From positions 186,001-250,000 of the forward strand of contig NZ_JBHTHA010000001.1 of assembly GCF_042676385.1 (NCBI RefSeq): 64,000 bases of DNA. Direction: 5' to 3'. The notes under the pieces are model-generated. The model was not told the DNA's origin, made no database searches, and saw nothing but the letters and a program-made list of their open reading frames with translations. Below are positions 8,225 through 16,207 of this stretch, one piece after another. Source of the DNA: Paenibacillus_E sp042676385. Lineage in GTDB: Bacteria > Bacillota > Bacilli > Paenibacillales > NBRC-103111. Made by a program: the position numbers and the translations under genes. Positions within the stretch are counted from its first letter, which is position 1. Each line of letters starts with the position of its first letter.

Positions 8225-8787
8225 TATTCAGAAGGTGTTTCAACGAAAAAAGGCGGTTCAGGGGGCGCAGCCGTATACACGTTTGATTTCAAGGAATATA
8301 GTTCGGGGAGATTTGCGATAAGACCAGCAGAGTAATGCCAAGGTTGTTTTATACACCTCAAATACAGTGTTATATTGTTTCGCAACGGTATGCCCGGCAA
8401 GGGTTATTAGATTTAATTAATTTTCTGGAGCGAGATCCGGAACATCGTACGAATGTGGATATTATCGTCTCCGATGCACTGCTATCAGTTGTCATGAACA
8501 GTTTTACCTCTCTGGAAAGGGTACCGGGTCGGTAGTATATTCGCTCTTTGTTTGAACTTCATGCGTGCAATTTTCATATGAGTGTATTTCCTAGCAGGTT
8601 AAACGATTTAGCGAAAGGTATCAATTTCCACCAACCGACCGTCATTCCCCTTCTAGAATATAGCAGCAAGCAACCTGCTTCAAAGACACTTGATGGTGTT
8701 GGGTATTAAACCCTTGGAAAACCCATCATACCGAGGCGTTCCTTTTTTGACAAAGGCCATTTCTTAGCATTAGCAGGAATGGTTTAG
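8225..8787 (+). pseudogene. Ger(x)C-family spore germination protein remnant
   Basis: Two rightward frames carry pieces of a Ger(x)C germinant-receptor lipoprotein. The first (8225-8335) has KKGGSGGAAVYTFDFKEYSS, resembling the family segment before the conserved helix. The second (from about 8302, stopping at 8533 and continuing in frame to 8787) has YARQGLLDLINFLERDPEHR, TSLERVP and a tail resembling GxxVFxxxxLxG. A frame change and two internal stops break it, and no N-terminal lipobox region is seen. No GerA or GerB partner lies nearby, so this is an isolated fossil. Confidence 0.6.
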
Positions 8788-8821
8788 CTTAATGGCCATG
8801 TGTTTGTTCCGCAAAACGATT

Positions 8822-8922
8822 AAGCACCTATGTTTGTGTCGTGACCTTGCGACACAAACATAGGTGCTTTGAAATAAAAAATCCCCGATTGGCGGGGATC
8901 TAAAAGCACTAATGTTTGTGTC
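8822..8922. repeat. Perfect 20-bp inverted repeat plus a third degenerate copy and a hairpin
   Basis: AAGCACCTATGTTTGTGTCG (8822-8841) is repeated exactly in inverse orientation at 8850-8869 around an eight-base loop. A third copy in the forward direction (8905-8922, AGCACTAATGTTTGTGTC) has two differences. Between them ATCCCCG/CGGGGAT (8881-8899) makes a small hairpin flanked by A and T. No open frame lies inside. It could be a terminator after the Ger(x)C remnant or the ends of a lost mobile element. Confidence 0.55.
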
Positions 8923-9048
8923 ACCGGACAACTCTATAACACTTGCAGCTAATTCCTAGCTCCATTCCATTTACAGACGCTTCAAAAAATTGATTAAACG
9001 GCGTCTTATTTAGACTCCCGATTTAATTTTCATGGGAGTTCAGAACCT

Positions 9049-9834
9049 TCAATAAGAGTTTATGCAAAACTTATCCATGAGTATCTCTTTGAATAAGTTT
9101 TTGTCAATTTCTTTTTTATCTTCTTTTCCATCAATCCATTCGGTGAACGAGGTATCTGTTAGAATTATGTTTCCTCGTTGATTTTGCCTAGTGATTAATG
9201 GTCTCTTATTAAAACGAGATTCTGGATGCTCCGCTATTATCCTCTGTACCTCATTCAGTTCCGAAAAATCCTTAACTGCAACTGTGGAATCAAACACATA
9301 CCCTAGTTTCCAACAATCATGTTTATGTTTCAACCTCATATACAAAAAGTAATCACCGTACTCACTGTCCGCTTTTTCTACTTTAAATTTACCATTATTG
9401 GATATAACAATGTCCCCATTTAATGGAACTGGCTTTAACGGTAAGTTCCCTCCAAATCCGGTGTCGACCAAAAATTGTTGTCCATCGTGAGTTATGATAT
9501 TGAGTACATGTGTTCTTCCTGTCGCGCTCCATCGTTGTCCAATATGGTCATAAGTAACACCTCTAACCAGGGTTGTATTAAAGAAATTTTCAATTAAAAA
9601 TAAATATAAAATAGAATTTAGCTCATAACAAAGCCCTCCCTCATTTCTTTTGATTATTTTGTCGATTAGATTCTCTTTTGTAATGTCAGTGGTTCTATTT
9701 TCAATTACACATAAATTTTCAAATGGGATTTCTCTTGCAGTCTTTTCAAGAACAATGTCTAAGTTTTCAAAAGTTATTATTTCGTTTTTTAAGATACCTA
9801 TTCTATGACGAAATAGCAAATCTAACTTGTCCAT
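9049..9834 (-). CDS. Arylamine N-acetyltransferase
   Basis: This 261-residue enzyme transfers acetyl groups from acetyl-CoA to arylamines or hydrazines through a Cys-His-Asp triad. All three can be seen: Cys in EGGLCYELN (~68), His in GRTHVLNI (~107) and Asp in FLVDTGFGG (~122). Length is normal for the family. The ATG at 9834 follows AGGAGGT. It is AT-rich like the following tautomerase/hydrolase block, stands alone on its strand, and is flanked by fossils on both sides, so it may have arrived with the accessory region. A role in xenobiotic amine detoxification is a family-based inference. Confidence 0.92.
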   Translation of the reverse strand: MDKLDLLFRHRIGILKNEIITFENLDIVLEKTAREIPFENLCVIENRTTDITKENLIDKIIKRNEGGLCYELNSILYLFLIENFFNTTLVRGVTYDHIGQRWSATGRTHVLNIITHDGQQFLVDTGFGGNLPLKPVPLNGDIVISNNGKFKVEKADSEYGDYFLYMRLKHKHDCWKLGYVFDSTVAVKDFSELNEVQRIIAEHPESRFNKRPLITRQNQRGNIILTDTSFTEWIDGKEDKKEIDKNLFKEILMDKFCINSY

Positions 9835-9889
9835 TAATCATTTACCTCCTAACAAACTATGTACGAAATAATTTTAACATGAACTGAAT

Positions 9890-9920
9890 AAGGCTGCCGT
9901 TCATTTTTCGCGGCAGCCTT
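9890..9920. terminator. Hairpin terminator upstream of the arylamine N-acetyltransferase
   Basis: AAGGCTGCCG (9890-9899) pairs perfectly with CGGCAGCCTT (9911-9920) around an eleven-base loop. It lies just past the stop of the sulfite-oxidase remnant on the minus strand and probably once terminated that gene. Confidence 0.6.
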
Positions 9921-9984
9921 AGTTTGGAGTTGTTTAGCTCTAGTTCAACGGCATTATTTTAACGCTTTCTCCGTTAGCACAACT

Positions 9985-10203
9985 TCAGCTTTTTCTTTTA
10001 ACACCTCTGGGTTGTTCTACGAATATCTTTACACGCGAGTCTTGATTACTCTTTTGCATTAAGGGCTGCTCGTTTCCTCTTTCATCAATCGAGCGTGTCA
10101 TCACACAATATTCTCCCACAGATCTTGGACACCAGTTTAGGACGAATCGCTGCCATTCCATATTCTCGCGCGGTTCAACACTTGCTTCTTCCCAGGTTTC
10201 TCC
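9985..10203 (-). pseudogene. C-terminal fragment of a sulfite oxidase-like molybdopterin enzyme
   Basis: A leftward frame of 72 codons ends at 9985 and reads GETWEEASVE, MEWQRFVLNWCPRSVGEYCV and TRSIDERGNEQP. This is the Mo-co dimerisation domain at the C-terminus of sulfite oxidase and YedY-like enzymes. Nothing upstream encodes the molybdopterin-binding domain, because the sequence changes abruptly at ~10204 into a GH95-like fragment on the other strand. It is a decapitated remnant. Confidence 0.6.
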
Positions 10204-10532
10204 CCCGGCGGGGGCTATGCCGGTCTAACACAGGTTATTGTCATTAACGGCACCAAGAAGAGAGTGATGCTTGCTGACACGGATGAACCGATGAGTGTTG
10301 GAACAGAACAGAATCCAGCGATTCAAGTGATCGAGCCGACGCCGTATATTTAATAACGCAATCGAATAGGACATTTGATATGGGACGATTTTTCAAGGTA
10401 AACCTCTCCCTTTCGGTTCATACGCTTGGAGCGTGTTCATATGATCTTGTAAGGTTCTCTCATCAGCCGCATCCAATTTTCTTTCATGTCTATCGCCGCT
10501 AATGGCTGTTATTTATGCATACCATCTTCGCC
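10204..10532. other. Fossil-bearing spacer before the tautomerase gene
   Basis: Beyond the GH95-like fragment (to ~10396) the sequence to 10532 holds no recognisable gene. A leftward frame around 10405-10500 reads RHERKLDAADERTLQDHMNT, which I cannot place. No hairpin or promoter of note is seen. Confidence 0.3.
10210..10396 (+). pseudogene. GH95-like glycosidase fragment
   Basis: Rightward codons from 10213 read GYAGLTQVIVINGTKKRVML, ADTDEPMSVGTEQNPAIQVI, then after a one-base deletion ITQSNRTFDMG. They match the intact GH95-like gene at 49180-51912 (its bases ~51035-51220) at high nucleotide identity. The deletion falls where the intact gene reads ATTGATGCC, and it creates a stop at ~10353. 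Only ~60 of ~910 codons remain. Confidence 0.8.
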
Positions 10533-10922
10533 TCATAACTTTCCGGTTAAAAACTGTGCCTCACCTAGTCCAAAACTCCAGTCAGAATCCGTATTTTCGA
10601 CGATAGACACCATTAAATCGCTTGGTGCGATGCCACACTCAGCTTCCAGCCGTTCGGACAGTAAGGAATAGAATTCTTGCTTCTTCTCTTTTGGTCGGGC
10701 TTTGCTTACAATGGATAAAACAACTAAATTATTGGTGCGGTTAAGTCCTAACCCTGTATCTTCAATAATCATATATTCTGCTGGGTGTTCATGAACAATT
10801 TGATAACGGTCACGCTGAGGAACGTCGAAAACTTCTACGACAACAGTATGAACAACTTCTAAAAGTTTTTTCAGACTTGCTTTATCTCGACCTTCTATAA
10901 GGTCAAAACGAAGTAAAGGCAT
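10533..10922 (-). CDS. Tautomerase family protein (4-OT/MSAD-like)
   Basis: This 129-residue protein begins Met-Pro, which after Met removal leaves the catalytic Pro1 of the tautomerase superfamily. Its ~128-residue length fits the fused, two-unit form (MSAD/YusQ-like), with RFDLIEGRDKASLKKLLEVVH at the start and a second unit near residue 65 (NNLVVLSIVSKARPKEKKQEF). Members isomerise or hydrate small alpha-keto or unsaturated acids. It lies 49 bases downstream of the alpha/beta hydrolase stop and probably shares a transcript with that gene and the nitronate monooxygenase, which suggests a small catabolic unit. Substrate unknown. Confidence 0.85.
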   Translation of the reverse strand: MPLLRFDLIEGRDKASLKKLLEVVHTVVVEVFDVPQRDRYQIVHEHPAEYMIIEDTGLGLNRTNNLVVLSIVSKARPKEKKQEFYSLLSERLEAECGIAPSDLMVSIVENTDSDWSFGLGEAQFLTGKL

Positions 10923-10971
10923 ATATTTTTTTCTCCTTCAATATTGAAATATAACTTTCTGGCGTTTGGTG

Positions 10972-11826
10972 TTATAACTCATTTCTCTTTAAGAAATCTA
11001 AAATTAATTCACCTATTTCATTTGCATGTGTTTCCAATGCAAAATGACCAGTATCTAATAAATGAATCTCGGCATTAGGTAAATCTTTTTTAAAAGCGTT
11101 AGCTCCCTCTGGAATAAATGAAACATCATTTTTACCCCAAGTTGCCATAAATGGTGGTTGATATTCGCGAAGATACTGTTGAAAGATTGGGTACATCTTT
11201 ACATTATTTTGGTAATCAAAAATTAAATCTAATTGTTTTTCATCATTTCCAGGTCGAGACATATATGCAATATCTAAAGAATAACCATCCGGAGAAACTT
11301 TATTAACTTGTGTTCCATCAAGATATTGATTTTTAATCGTGACAGGTTCAAATGCTGTCCGATAACTTTCTCTTTTTTCTTGTGTTGGATTACGCCAATA
11401 TTCTGCTCGGACAGCCCATTTCTTACCCAAACCCTCGTTATATATATTTCCATTTTGGCTAATTATCGCTGTCACACGATCTGGATGGTTCATTGCTAAA
11501 CGAAAGCCAATAGGCGCCCCATAATCAAAGACATACAGTGCATACTTAGTAAGTCCCAATCGGTCAACAAAAGCTTCAATTATTTCAGTAAGATGGTCAA
11601 ATGTATAGATAAATGTACTTCTATCAGGTGATGTTGTTTGCCCGAATCCTGGATAATCAGGAGCAATCACGTGATAGTCTTTTGCCAAAACAGGTATTAG
11701 ATCTCGGAACATGTGACTTGAGGAGGGAAAACCATGGAGTAATATAATTACCGGTTTATTGGGATCCCCAGCCTCGCGGTAAAAAACACTTAATCCCTCT
11801 ACCTCTGAATAATGATATGTCGTCAA
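10972..11826 (-). CDS. Alpha/beta hydrolase (haloalkane dehalogenase/epoxide hydrolase-like)
   Basis: This ~284-residue alpha/beta hydrolase has the oxyanion-hole HGFPSSS motif (~residues 30-36) and an Asp nucleophile in VFDYGAPIG (~99) where serine hydrolases carry GxSxG, plus the C-terminal DTGHFALE with the catalytic His (~266). An Asp nucleophile points to dehalogenase or epoxide-hydrolase chemistry. The start is taken as TTG at 11826, six bases after GGGAGGG. The TTGA overlaps the stop of the nitronate monooxygenase, so translation is probably coupled. Neighbouring tautomerase and nitronate monooxygenase suggest degradation of a small organic compound. Confidence 0.88.
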   Translation of the reverse strand: MTTYHYSEVEGLSVFYREAGDPNKPVIILLHGFPSSSHMFRDLIPVLAKDYHVIAPDYPGFGQTTSPDRSTFIYTFDHLTEIIEAFVDRLGLTKYALYVFDYGAPIGFRLAMNHPDRVTAIISQNGNIYNEGLGKKWAVRAEYWRNPTQEKRESYRTAFEPVTIKNQYLDGTQVNKVSPDGYSLDIAYMSRPGNDEKQLDLIFDYQNNVKMYPIFQQYLREYQPPFMATWGKNDVSFIPEGANAFKKDLPNAEIHLLDTGHFALETHANEIGELILDFLKRNEL

Positions 11827-12950
11827 TTTAATCCCTCCCACTTACAAATTCTAGTGCTCGAATCAGAATCGTTCCCCCGAATAGAGGAAACTTTTTTAAC
11901 AAGTTCATCTGCTTGCTCGATGGTTTGTTTGACGATTGCAGCTGCAGATTGGTCGCTGGCTAACCTAAGACCCTGCCCCGCCCAGAGTGACATATATTCA
12001 GGGTCATTCGCTTTTGCAGCTGCCTGTCTAATGTCTCGCGTCATAGCGTTTTGTATTGGGTAGGCAGGGATTGTTCCGGGATACTGATGCATGTCGTTCA
12101 TAAATGTCGTTCGAATACCTCTTGCCGCTTTGCCCGAGTATGCGCGTGTAATTTCAGTGGAGTCCTCATTGGCTGAGAGGATCTTCTGTTTGTACGTTTC
12201 ATTGGCGCCGCTCTCCGGACACGCCAGAAACGCAGTGCCCATCTGTACAGCTCCGGCCCCTAATGCAAGGCTTGCTACAAGTCCCCTTCCATCCATGATG
12301 CCCCCCGACGCGATGACCGGAATCGACACATGGTCTACAATCTGCGGAACAAGAGCCATGGTGCCAATCAGCGATTCGGAAACATCTTTCAAGAATGTGC
12401 CTCGATGACCACCTGCTTCACATCCCTGGGCCACAATTGCATCTACGCCGGCCACTTCCAAATGATTAGACTCTTCAACTGTTGTTGCAGTGCCTATTAC
12501 GACTGTTCCACGCTGCTTCATAGCTTGGATCAAGTCATGTGGCGGTATACCAAAAGTGAAACTAAATACCGGGATCTTCTCTTCAAGCAACACTTGCACT
12601 TGCTCTTCAAACGATTCCGAAGACTTCGGAATTGACGGATTTTGAGCAATACCAAGCCTGACCCGGTAGTTATTGAGATAATCTGTCATTTGAACAACTG
12701 CTTCTTCCGATTCTTCTGATTGCTCAGGTACAAACAAGTTTACCCCGAAAGGCTGGTCTGTTAATTCTCTGATCTTTTGAATCGCGCCGCGAAGTTGTTC
12801 CGGCGTTAAGTATCCGGCTCCCAGATTGCCTAGGCCTCCGGCATTTGAAACTGCTGCTACTAACTCGGGAGTCGTGGGACCACCTGCCATCGGCGCTTGG
12901 AAAATTGGGTATCGAATTTTTAGCGTGCGTGTTAACTCAGTTTTGAACAC
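11823..12950 (-). CDS. Nitronate monooxygenase (2-nitropropane dioxygenase family), copy 1
   Basis: This 375-residue FMN-dependent TIM-barrel enzyme oxidises alkyl nitronates to carbonyls and nitrite, or has an unassigned flavin role. It shows IRYPIFQAPMAGG at the start, GVNLFVPEQ (~70), AQGCEAGGHRGTF (~175) with the conserved His, and IASGGIMDGRGLVASLALGA (~215). A GTG start at 12950 follows AGGAGG by eight bases. It is the first gene of a leftward unit with the alpha/beta hydrolase (four-base overlap) and tautomerase, and lies 46 bases downstream of the MFS exporter. A second, shorter paralogue is at 21195-22166. Confidence 0.9.
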   Translation of the reverse strand: MFKTELTRTLKIRYPIFQAPMAGGPTTPELVAAVSNAGGLGNLGAGYLTPEQLRGAIQKIRELTDQPFGVNLFVPEQSEESEEAVVQMTDYLNNYRVRLGIAQNPSIPKSSESFEEQVQVLLEEKIPVFSFTFGIPPHDLIQAMKQRGTVVIGTATTVEESNHLEVAGVDAIVAQGCEAGGHRGTFLKDVSESLIGTMALVPQIVDHVSIPVIASGGIMDGRGLVASLALGAGAVQMGTAFLACPESGANETYKQKILSANEDSTEITRAYSGKAARGIRTTFMNDMHQYPGTIPAYPIQNAMTRDIRQAAAKANDPEYMSLWAGQGLRLASDQSAAAIVKQTIEQADELVKKVSSIRGNDSDSSTRICKWEGLN

Positions 12951-12996
12951 CGTTGAACGCCTCCTGTTACTGTGCTTTGGACGAATACGAAATTTA

Positions 12997-14202
12997 TTAA
13001 TAATTTCTTAACAATCCTCTTTTATTTGAATTGACTGCACCGGTTATCAATAACGTAACAGCCATAACGAGCACCAAAGTAGCAAGAATGAGCGACAGAC
13101 TGTAACTATGCGCCACTTCCAAAACGATCCCGGCTCCGATCGGACCTAGTATTTGCCCGATTCCATAAATGCCAGTCATCAGTGCAATTGCTCTATTGCC
13201 ACTGGATGGTCTCGCCATACGAGCTGCAGCGATTGCGAGCATGGAAATCCCCATAAACGTCCCGCCGAAAAGGATAGACCCTAGTGTTACACCGATTATA
13301 TTGGGCAGCCATACAGGCATTATGACCCCGAAAGCTTGCAGGATAAACGCAGTAATCAATGGTTTGATGTAACCTGCTTTACTCGTCCACCAAGACCAGA
13401 GAACTGTCGATGGTACTGCCGCTATTCCAACGATAATCCAACTATAGTCAGCAAAACTTGACATATGGGGCATTTGTTTGACCATTGCTACTAGAAACGT
13501 CGCACTAACAATATAACCAAGCCCCTCAAGTCCATAAGTAACAAGTAGCCAACCAAAGATAGATTCATTTTCGGCTGATGAAGTCGGGGAATCAGTATTT
13601 GGAGCTATCGGCTTCGTTTTATCATCTCGGATAAAAGTCCAAACTGGAACTAATAAGACGATGCCGATAACCAAAAGACCAATCCAAGTTCCCCTCCATG
13701 AGAAATGGCTCAGAATGGGTGTAAGTAAACCAGTTAAAGCAATACCGGTACCAACCCCGCCATAAAAAATACCTACCCACTTTTCGCGTTTGTCTGAAAG
13801 CAGAGCATCCAATACTAAACTTGATGACAAGACGAAAATAAGGCCACTGCTAATTCCAGTTAAGAAGCGCAAAATCATCCACCAAATAAAAGATGAAGCA
13901 ATTCCCATAAGCCCCGTTGAAATGATGCAAAGTACCAATTGAATCTTAAGATGGTAAGCTCTACGGGTTCCCCAAGCAATAAAGCCTGCGCCAAAGGCAG
14001 CGATAAGGTAACCCAAGTTATTGCTACCAGCCAAATACCCAGATTCCGTGACGGAAAGATGAGCTTGTGATTGCATCAATGGAAGTATGGAAGTGTATGA
14101 AAAACGTCCGATTCCCATTGCAATGATGAGCATAACAAATCCACCTATCATGATCTTGGTGGATTCAAAAATTTTCGTATGTTTAGTTCCTGCATTCTCC
14201 AT
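12997..14202 (-). CDS. MFS transporter of the YbfB/YjiJ family (intact member of duplicated module, copy A)
   Basis: This 401-residue protein has twelve predicted membrane spans and the YbfB/YjiJ features MGIGRFSYTSILPLM (~30), GYLAGSNNLGYLIAAFGAG (~55) and a GIYGIGQILGPIGAG segment in the second half. Such carriers are proton-driven exporters or importers of small organics. The ATG at 14202 follows AAAGGGG. It is transcribed away from a broken LysR gene at 14312 and runs into the nitronate monooxygenase unit. A decayed copy of this gene's 5' third lies at 25798-26112 beside an intact LysR gene, which may now control this transporter in trans. Confidence 0.88.
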   Translation of the reverse strand: MENAGTKHTKIFESTKIMIGGFVMLIIAMGIGRFSYTSILPLMQSQAHLSVTESGYLAGSNNLGYLIAAFGAGFIAWGTRRAYHLKIQLVLCIISTGLMGIASSFIWWMILRFLTGISSGLIFVLSSSLVLDALLSDKREKWVGIFYGGVGTGIALTGLLTPILSHFSWRGTWIGLLVIGIVLLVPVWTFIRDDKTKPIAPNTDSPTSSAENESIFGWLLVTYGLEGLGYIVSATFLVAMVKQMPHMSSFADYSWIIVGIAAVPSTVLWSWWTSKAGYIKPLITAFILQAFGVIMPVWLPNIIGVTLGSILFGGTFMGISMLAIAAARMARPSSGNRAIALMTGIYGIGQILGPIGAGIVLEVAHSYSLSLILATLVLVMAVTLLITGAVNSNKRGLLRNY

Positions 14203-14311
14203 GAGACAAGCCCCTTTCTAAATTCATTGTACCTCCCCTTAGATATCACGTAAAATGAATATAATCGATAATAAACATTAAAATCTTCAATACCTAAACG
14301 AAGGAACGGCA
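14203..14311. promoter_or_regulatory. Divergent MFS-LysR control region, copy A
   Basis: This 109-base spacer separates the MFS start (leftward) from the broken LysR (rightward). Nearly the same sequence recurs at 22541-22635 and 26113-26218, sharing CCCCTTTCTAAATTCATTG on the left and TTCAATACC on the right. The middle differs: copy A has TGAATATAATCGAT, copy C has GTGTATAATGAA. LysR regulators usually bind T-N11-A sites in such divergent spacers. Confidence 0.65.
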
Positions 14312-14676
14312 GTGAACATCCGGGACTTGCAGATTTTTCTGGCTGTTGCAAACGAGGGCGAGTATTTCAAGGGCAGCTGAGAAAATGGAATACGTTCAGT
14401 CGAGTATATGTATCCGTATCCAGCAGCTCGAAAGTGAATTGAAAACTGAGTTATTCCGCCGTGGGCGGCAAGGGGTTCGGCTAACAACCTCCGATGAGGC
14501 ATTAAAATCCTATGCTGAGAAAATTATCTTTCTTACGCAAGGAACGTGCCGTCGCAGATAACTCGATCCCTAGAGGGACACTTCGGATCGGATCGTTTGA
14601 AACCACAGCAGTCACTCGGCTTCCATATATTATCTCCGATTACCATATGTCTTATCCGGAGGTCGATTTGACATTT
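14312..14676 (+). pseudogene. Broken LysR-family regulator (module copy A)
   Basis: From a GTG at 14312 the codons match the intact LysR gene at 26219-27118 (NIRDLQIFLAVANEG, then VQSSICIRIQQLESELKTEL, FRRGRQGVRLTT). A small insertion near 14363 shifts the frame in the helix-turn-helix, another disruption lies near 14540, and homology ends at ~14676 (YPEVDLT followed by a stop). The effector domain is absent. It can no longer encode a regulator. Confidence 0.85.
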
Positions 14677-14791
14677 AGGTATAGGAGGACTAATATTTCC
14701 GATCTCTCCCAAAAGGAAACAATTCTTAGCTTCGAGCATTGCATAAGCGAATCGATGCGTAAACGCAATGCGCAACTGATCTAAATACGAA

Positions 14792-14820
14792 GAGAGGCAC
14801 TCCCTACCGGAGTGCCTCTC
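14792..14820. terminator. GC-rich hairpin
   Basis: GAGAGGCACTCC (14792-14803) pairs perfectly with GGAGTGCCTCTC (14809-14820) around a five-base loop. No strong T run follows on either strand, so it may terminate weakly or be a leftover of a lost gene end. Confidence 0.5.
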
Positions 14821-14830
14821 CCCACAGAAA

Positions 14831-14925
14831 TCAATAATGAATCACCCACTTGATTGTAAGGATCAAATTGATTTTTATAAGTTTCCAATCGATAAATATT
14901 TTGTTTCCAAATATGGTTCGATACC
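14831..14925 (-). pseudogene. Possible FAD-linked oxidoreductase C-terminal fragment
   Basis: A leftward frame reads IWKQNIYRLETYKNQFDPYN, resembling the RLxxxKxxxDPxN ending of berberine-bridge-type FAD oxidoreductases. It is very short and the match is by pattern only. Confidence 0.3.
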
Positions 14926-14930
14926 TTTTA

Positions 14931-15053
14931 TTATAGTTCCTCCAGGGTCTTAAAAGTAATGATTGGAGCGACCGGCCCAAATGTTTCTTCCTGCTTGATC
15001 GCCATATCGAGTTGGACGTTAGTCAATACGGTAGGGTAGACAAAGAAATAGCC
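14931..15053 (-). pseudogene. Aldehyde dehydrogenase fragment
   Basis: Forty leftward codons read GYFFVYPTVLTNVQLDMAI and KQEETFGPVAPIITFKT before a stop at 14931. This is the unmistakable segment around the EEtFGPVapi motif of NAD(P)-dependent aldehyde dehydrogenases. The catalytic Cys region and both ends are missing. A different aldehyde dehydrogenase remnant lies at 22208-22441. Confidence 0.78.
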
Positions 15054-15168
15054 TTATTCCTTATCGCATTCCCAACTTTTAGTTTGGCTACTTCTTTGCC
15101 GCACTAGGTCTTGTTCCATACGGATACCTATTGATAAGGTTTGGGAACATGGGACTCTCTTGATTTTT
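15054..15168. other. Spacer after the ChbG-like gene
   Basis: Between the aldehyde dehydrogenase fragment and the ChbG-like stop I see no gene, clear hairpin or promoter. Confidence 0.3.
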
Positions 15169-16029
15169 TTATTCACCCCGTTGCAGACTACGCAATTCTT
15201 TCCAACCAATGAGTTGGATATTTTGTTCGTGGATGATGGATTGAATGAGTGGTTCACGAAATACCATATACTCGAAATGCCTTATTTCCCACGTGTCGGT
15301 GATGGCCATCAGCTCATTAGTAGCGACGGATGGATGAAAAACGATCTCCGTGACTCCAGGCTTAAGATTGCGTAGGCACTCTGAAACATGTTCAATGACA
15401 AAACTGTATCTTTGTGTCTTGCTTGGCAAATGAAACGGTAGGACTACCACATAGTCAGGTAATTTGACACCCTTGTTGTCCGCTAAACGAATCAATTTCT
15501 CATTGTGTGGAATCGGCGCACTCGTTTGCCTCGGCATCCTAAGCGGTAATCCATAATTCGCACAAAGTTCAATTACAGTATTCATGAAGGGCTCTGCAGA
15601 ACCGATTTGAAGACTCAACATGTGATTATCCAAGTGTGTGACATCAACCCCCATCTGCAACGCACATTCTATTTGTGCAATGCATTCCTGTTTAATGTCA
15701 TCCGCTATCGCCAATCCGACCGGGGCTACGTCCTCGGGAAAATGTCCAAACTCATCGACAAAAGGTACAGGATGTGCAAATGATGAAATCGGCCCCCACT
15801 TGTAATTCTTCCATTCACTCGTAAACGTCAAATGAACTCCTACGTCATAACAACGTGTACTAGCCAAGTTTGCAGCTTGAGTCATCCAAGGACATGTCAT
15901 CATAAGCGAAGAAGAAGTGATGGCTTTTTCTTCGAATAAGGTTCCAATTGCTTGATTCGTACTGCAACACATTCCGAAATCGTCCGCATTGATGATTAAC
16001 AACTTTTGATCTCCATTGCTTAATCCCAT
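15169..16029 (-). CDS. ChbG/HpnK (YdjC) family carbohydrate deacetylase
   Basis: This 286-residue protein has the YdjC-family metal site: NADDFG at residues ~14-19 (Asp ligand), VGVHLTF at ~63 (His) and DVTHLDNHML at ~129 (His). Members remove N-acetyl groups from chito-oligosaccharides or related amino sugars. The ATG at 16029 follows AGGGGGA. It is the last gene of a leftward unit that begins with nitronate monooxygenase copy 2, though 178 bases separate it from the serine hydrolase. It probably works in the cytoplasm on a sugar imported by the ABC system upstream, which is an inference from context. Confidence 0.86.
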   Translation of the reverse strand: MGLSNGDQKLLIINADDFGMCCSTNQAIGTLFEEKAITSSSLMMTCPWMTQAANLASTRCYDVGVHLTFTSEWKNYKWGPISSFAHPVPFVDEFGHFPEDVAPVGLAIADDIKQECIAQIECALQMGVDVTHLDNHMLSLQIGSAEPFMNTVIELCANYGLPLRMPRQTSAPIPHNEKLIRLADNKGVKLPDYVVVLPFHLPSKTQRYSFVIEHVSECLRNLKPGVTEIVFHPSVATNELMAITDTWEIRHFEYMVFREPLIQSIIHEQNIQLIGWKELRSLQRGE

Positions 16030-16035
16030 TTGCTA

Positions 16036-16170
16036 ATCCCCCTACTGTAAACGAAAGTACATGGCCATAACCAAGACTAGTATCATGGGAAATTCCAGTC
16101 ATCACAGTATTTGATGAACCGAATTGGCCTTGGCAAATTGCTTGGGTATTCGTCCCTTTGGTATTATTTC
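16036..16170 (-). pseudogene. Unrecognised coding remnant before the ChbG-like gene
   Basis: A leftward frame between the serine hydrolase stop and the ChbG start reads NTQAICQGQFGSSNTVMTGI, then SHDTSLGYGHVLSFTVGGLA, and looks like real protein but lacks a start with a ribosome site. It runs out of frame into the ChbG start. I cannot name the family. It may be the 3' end of a deleted operon gene. Confidence 0.3.
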
Positions 16171-16207
16171 GCCACTACATTCATCCCCTTTATTAGATCG
16201 AGATGTC

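Noticed and set aside
8059..8400. Leftward 113-codon frame opposite the germination remnant
   Set aside because: It has no good ribosome site or family pattern, and the opposite strand carries recognisable Ger(x)C pieces, so it is a shadow frame.
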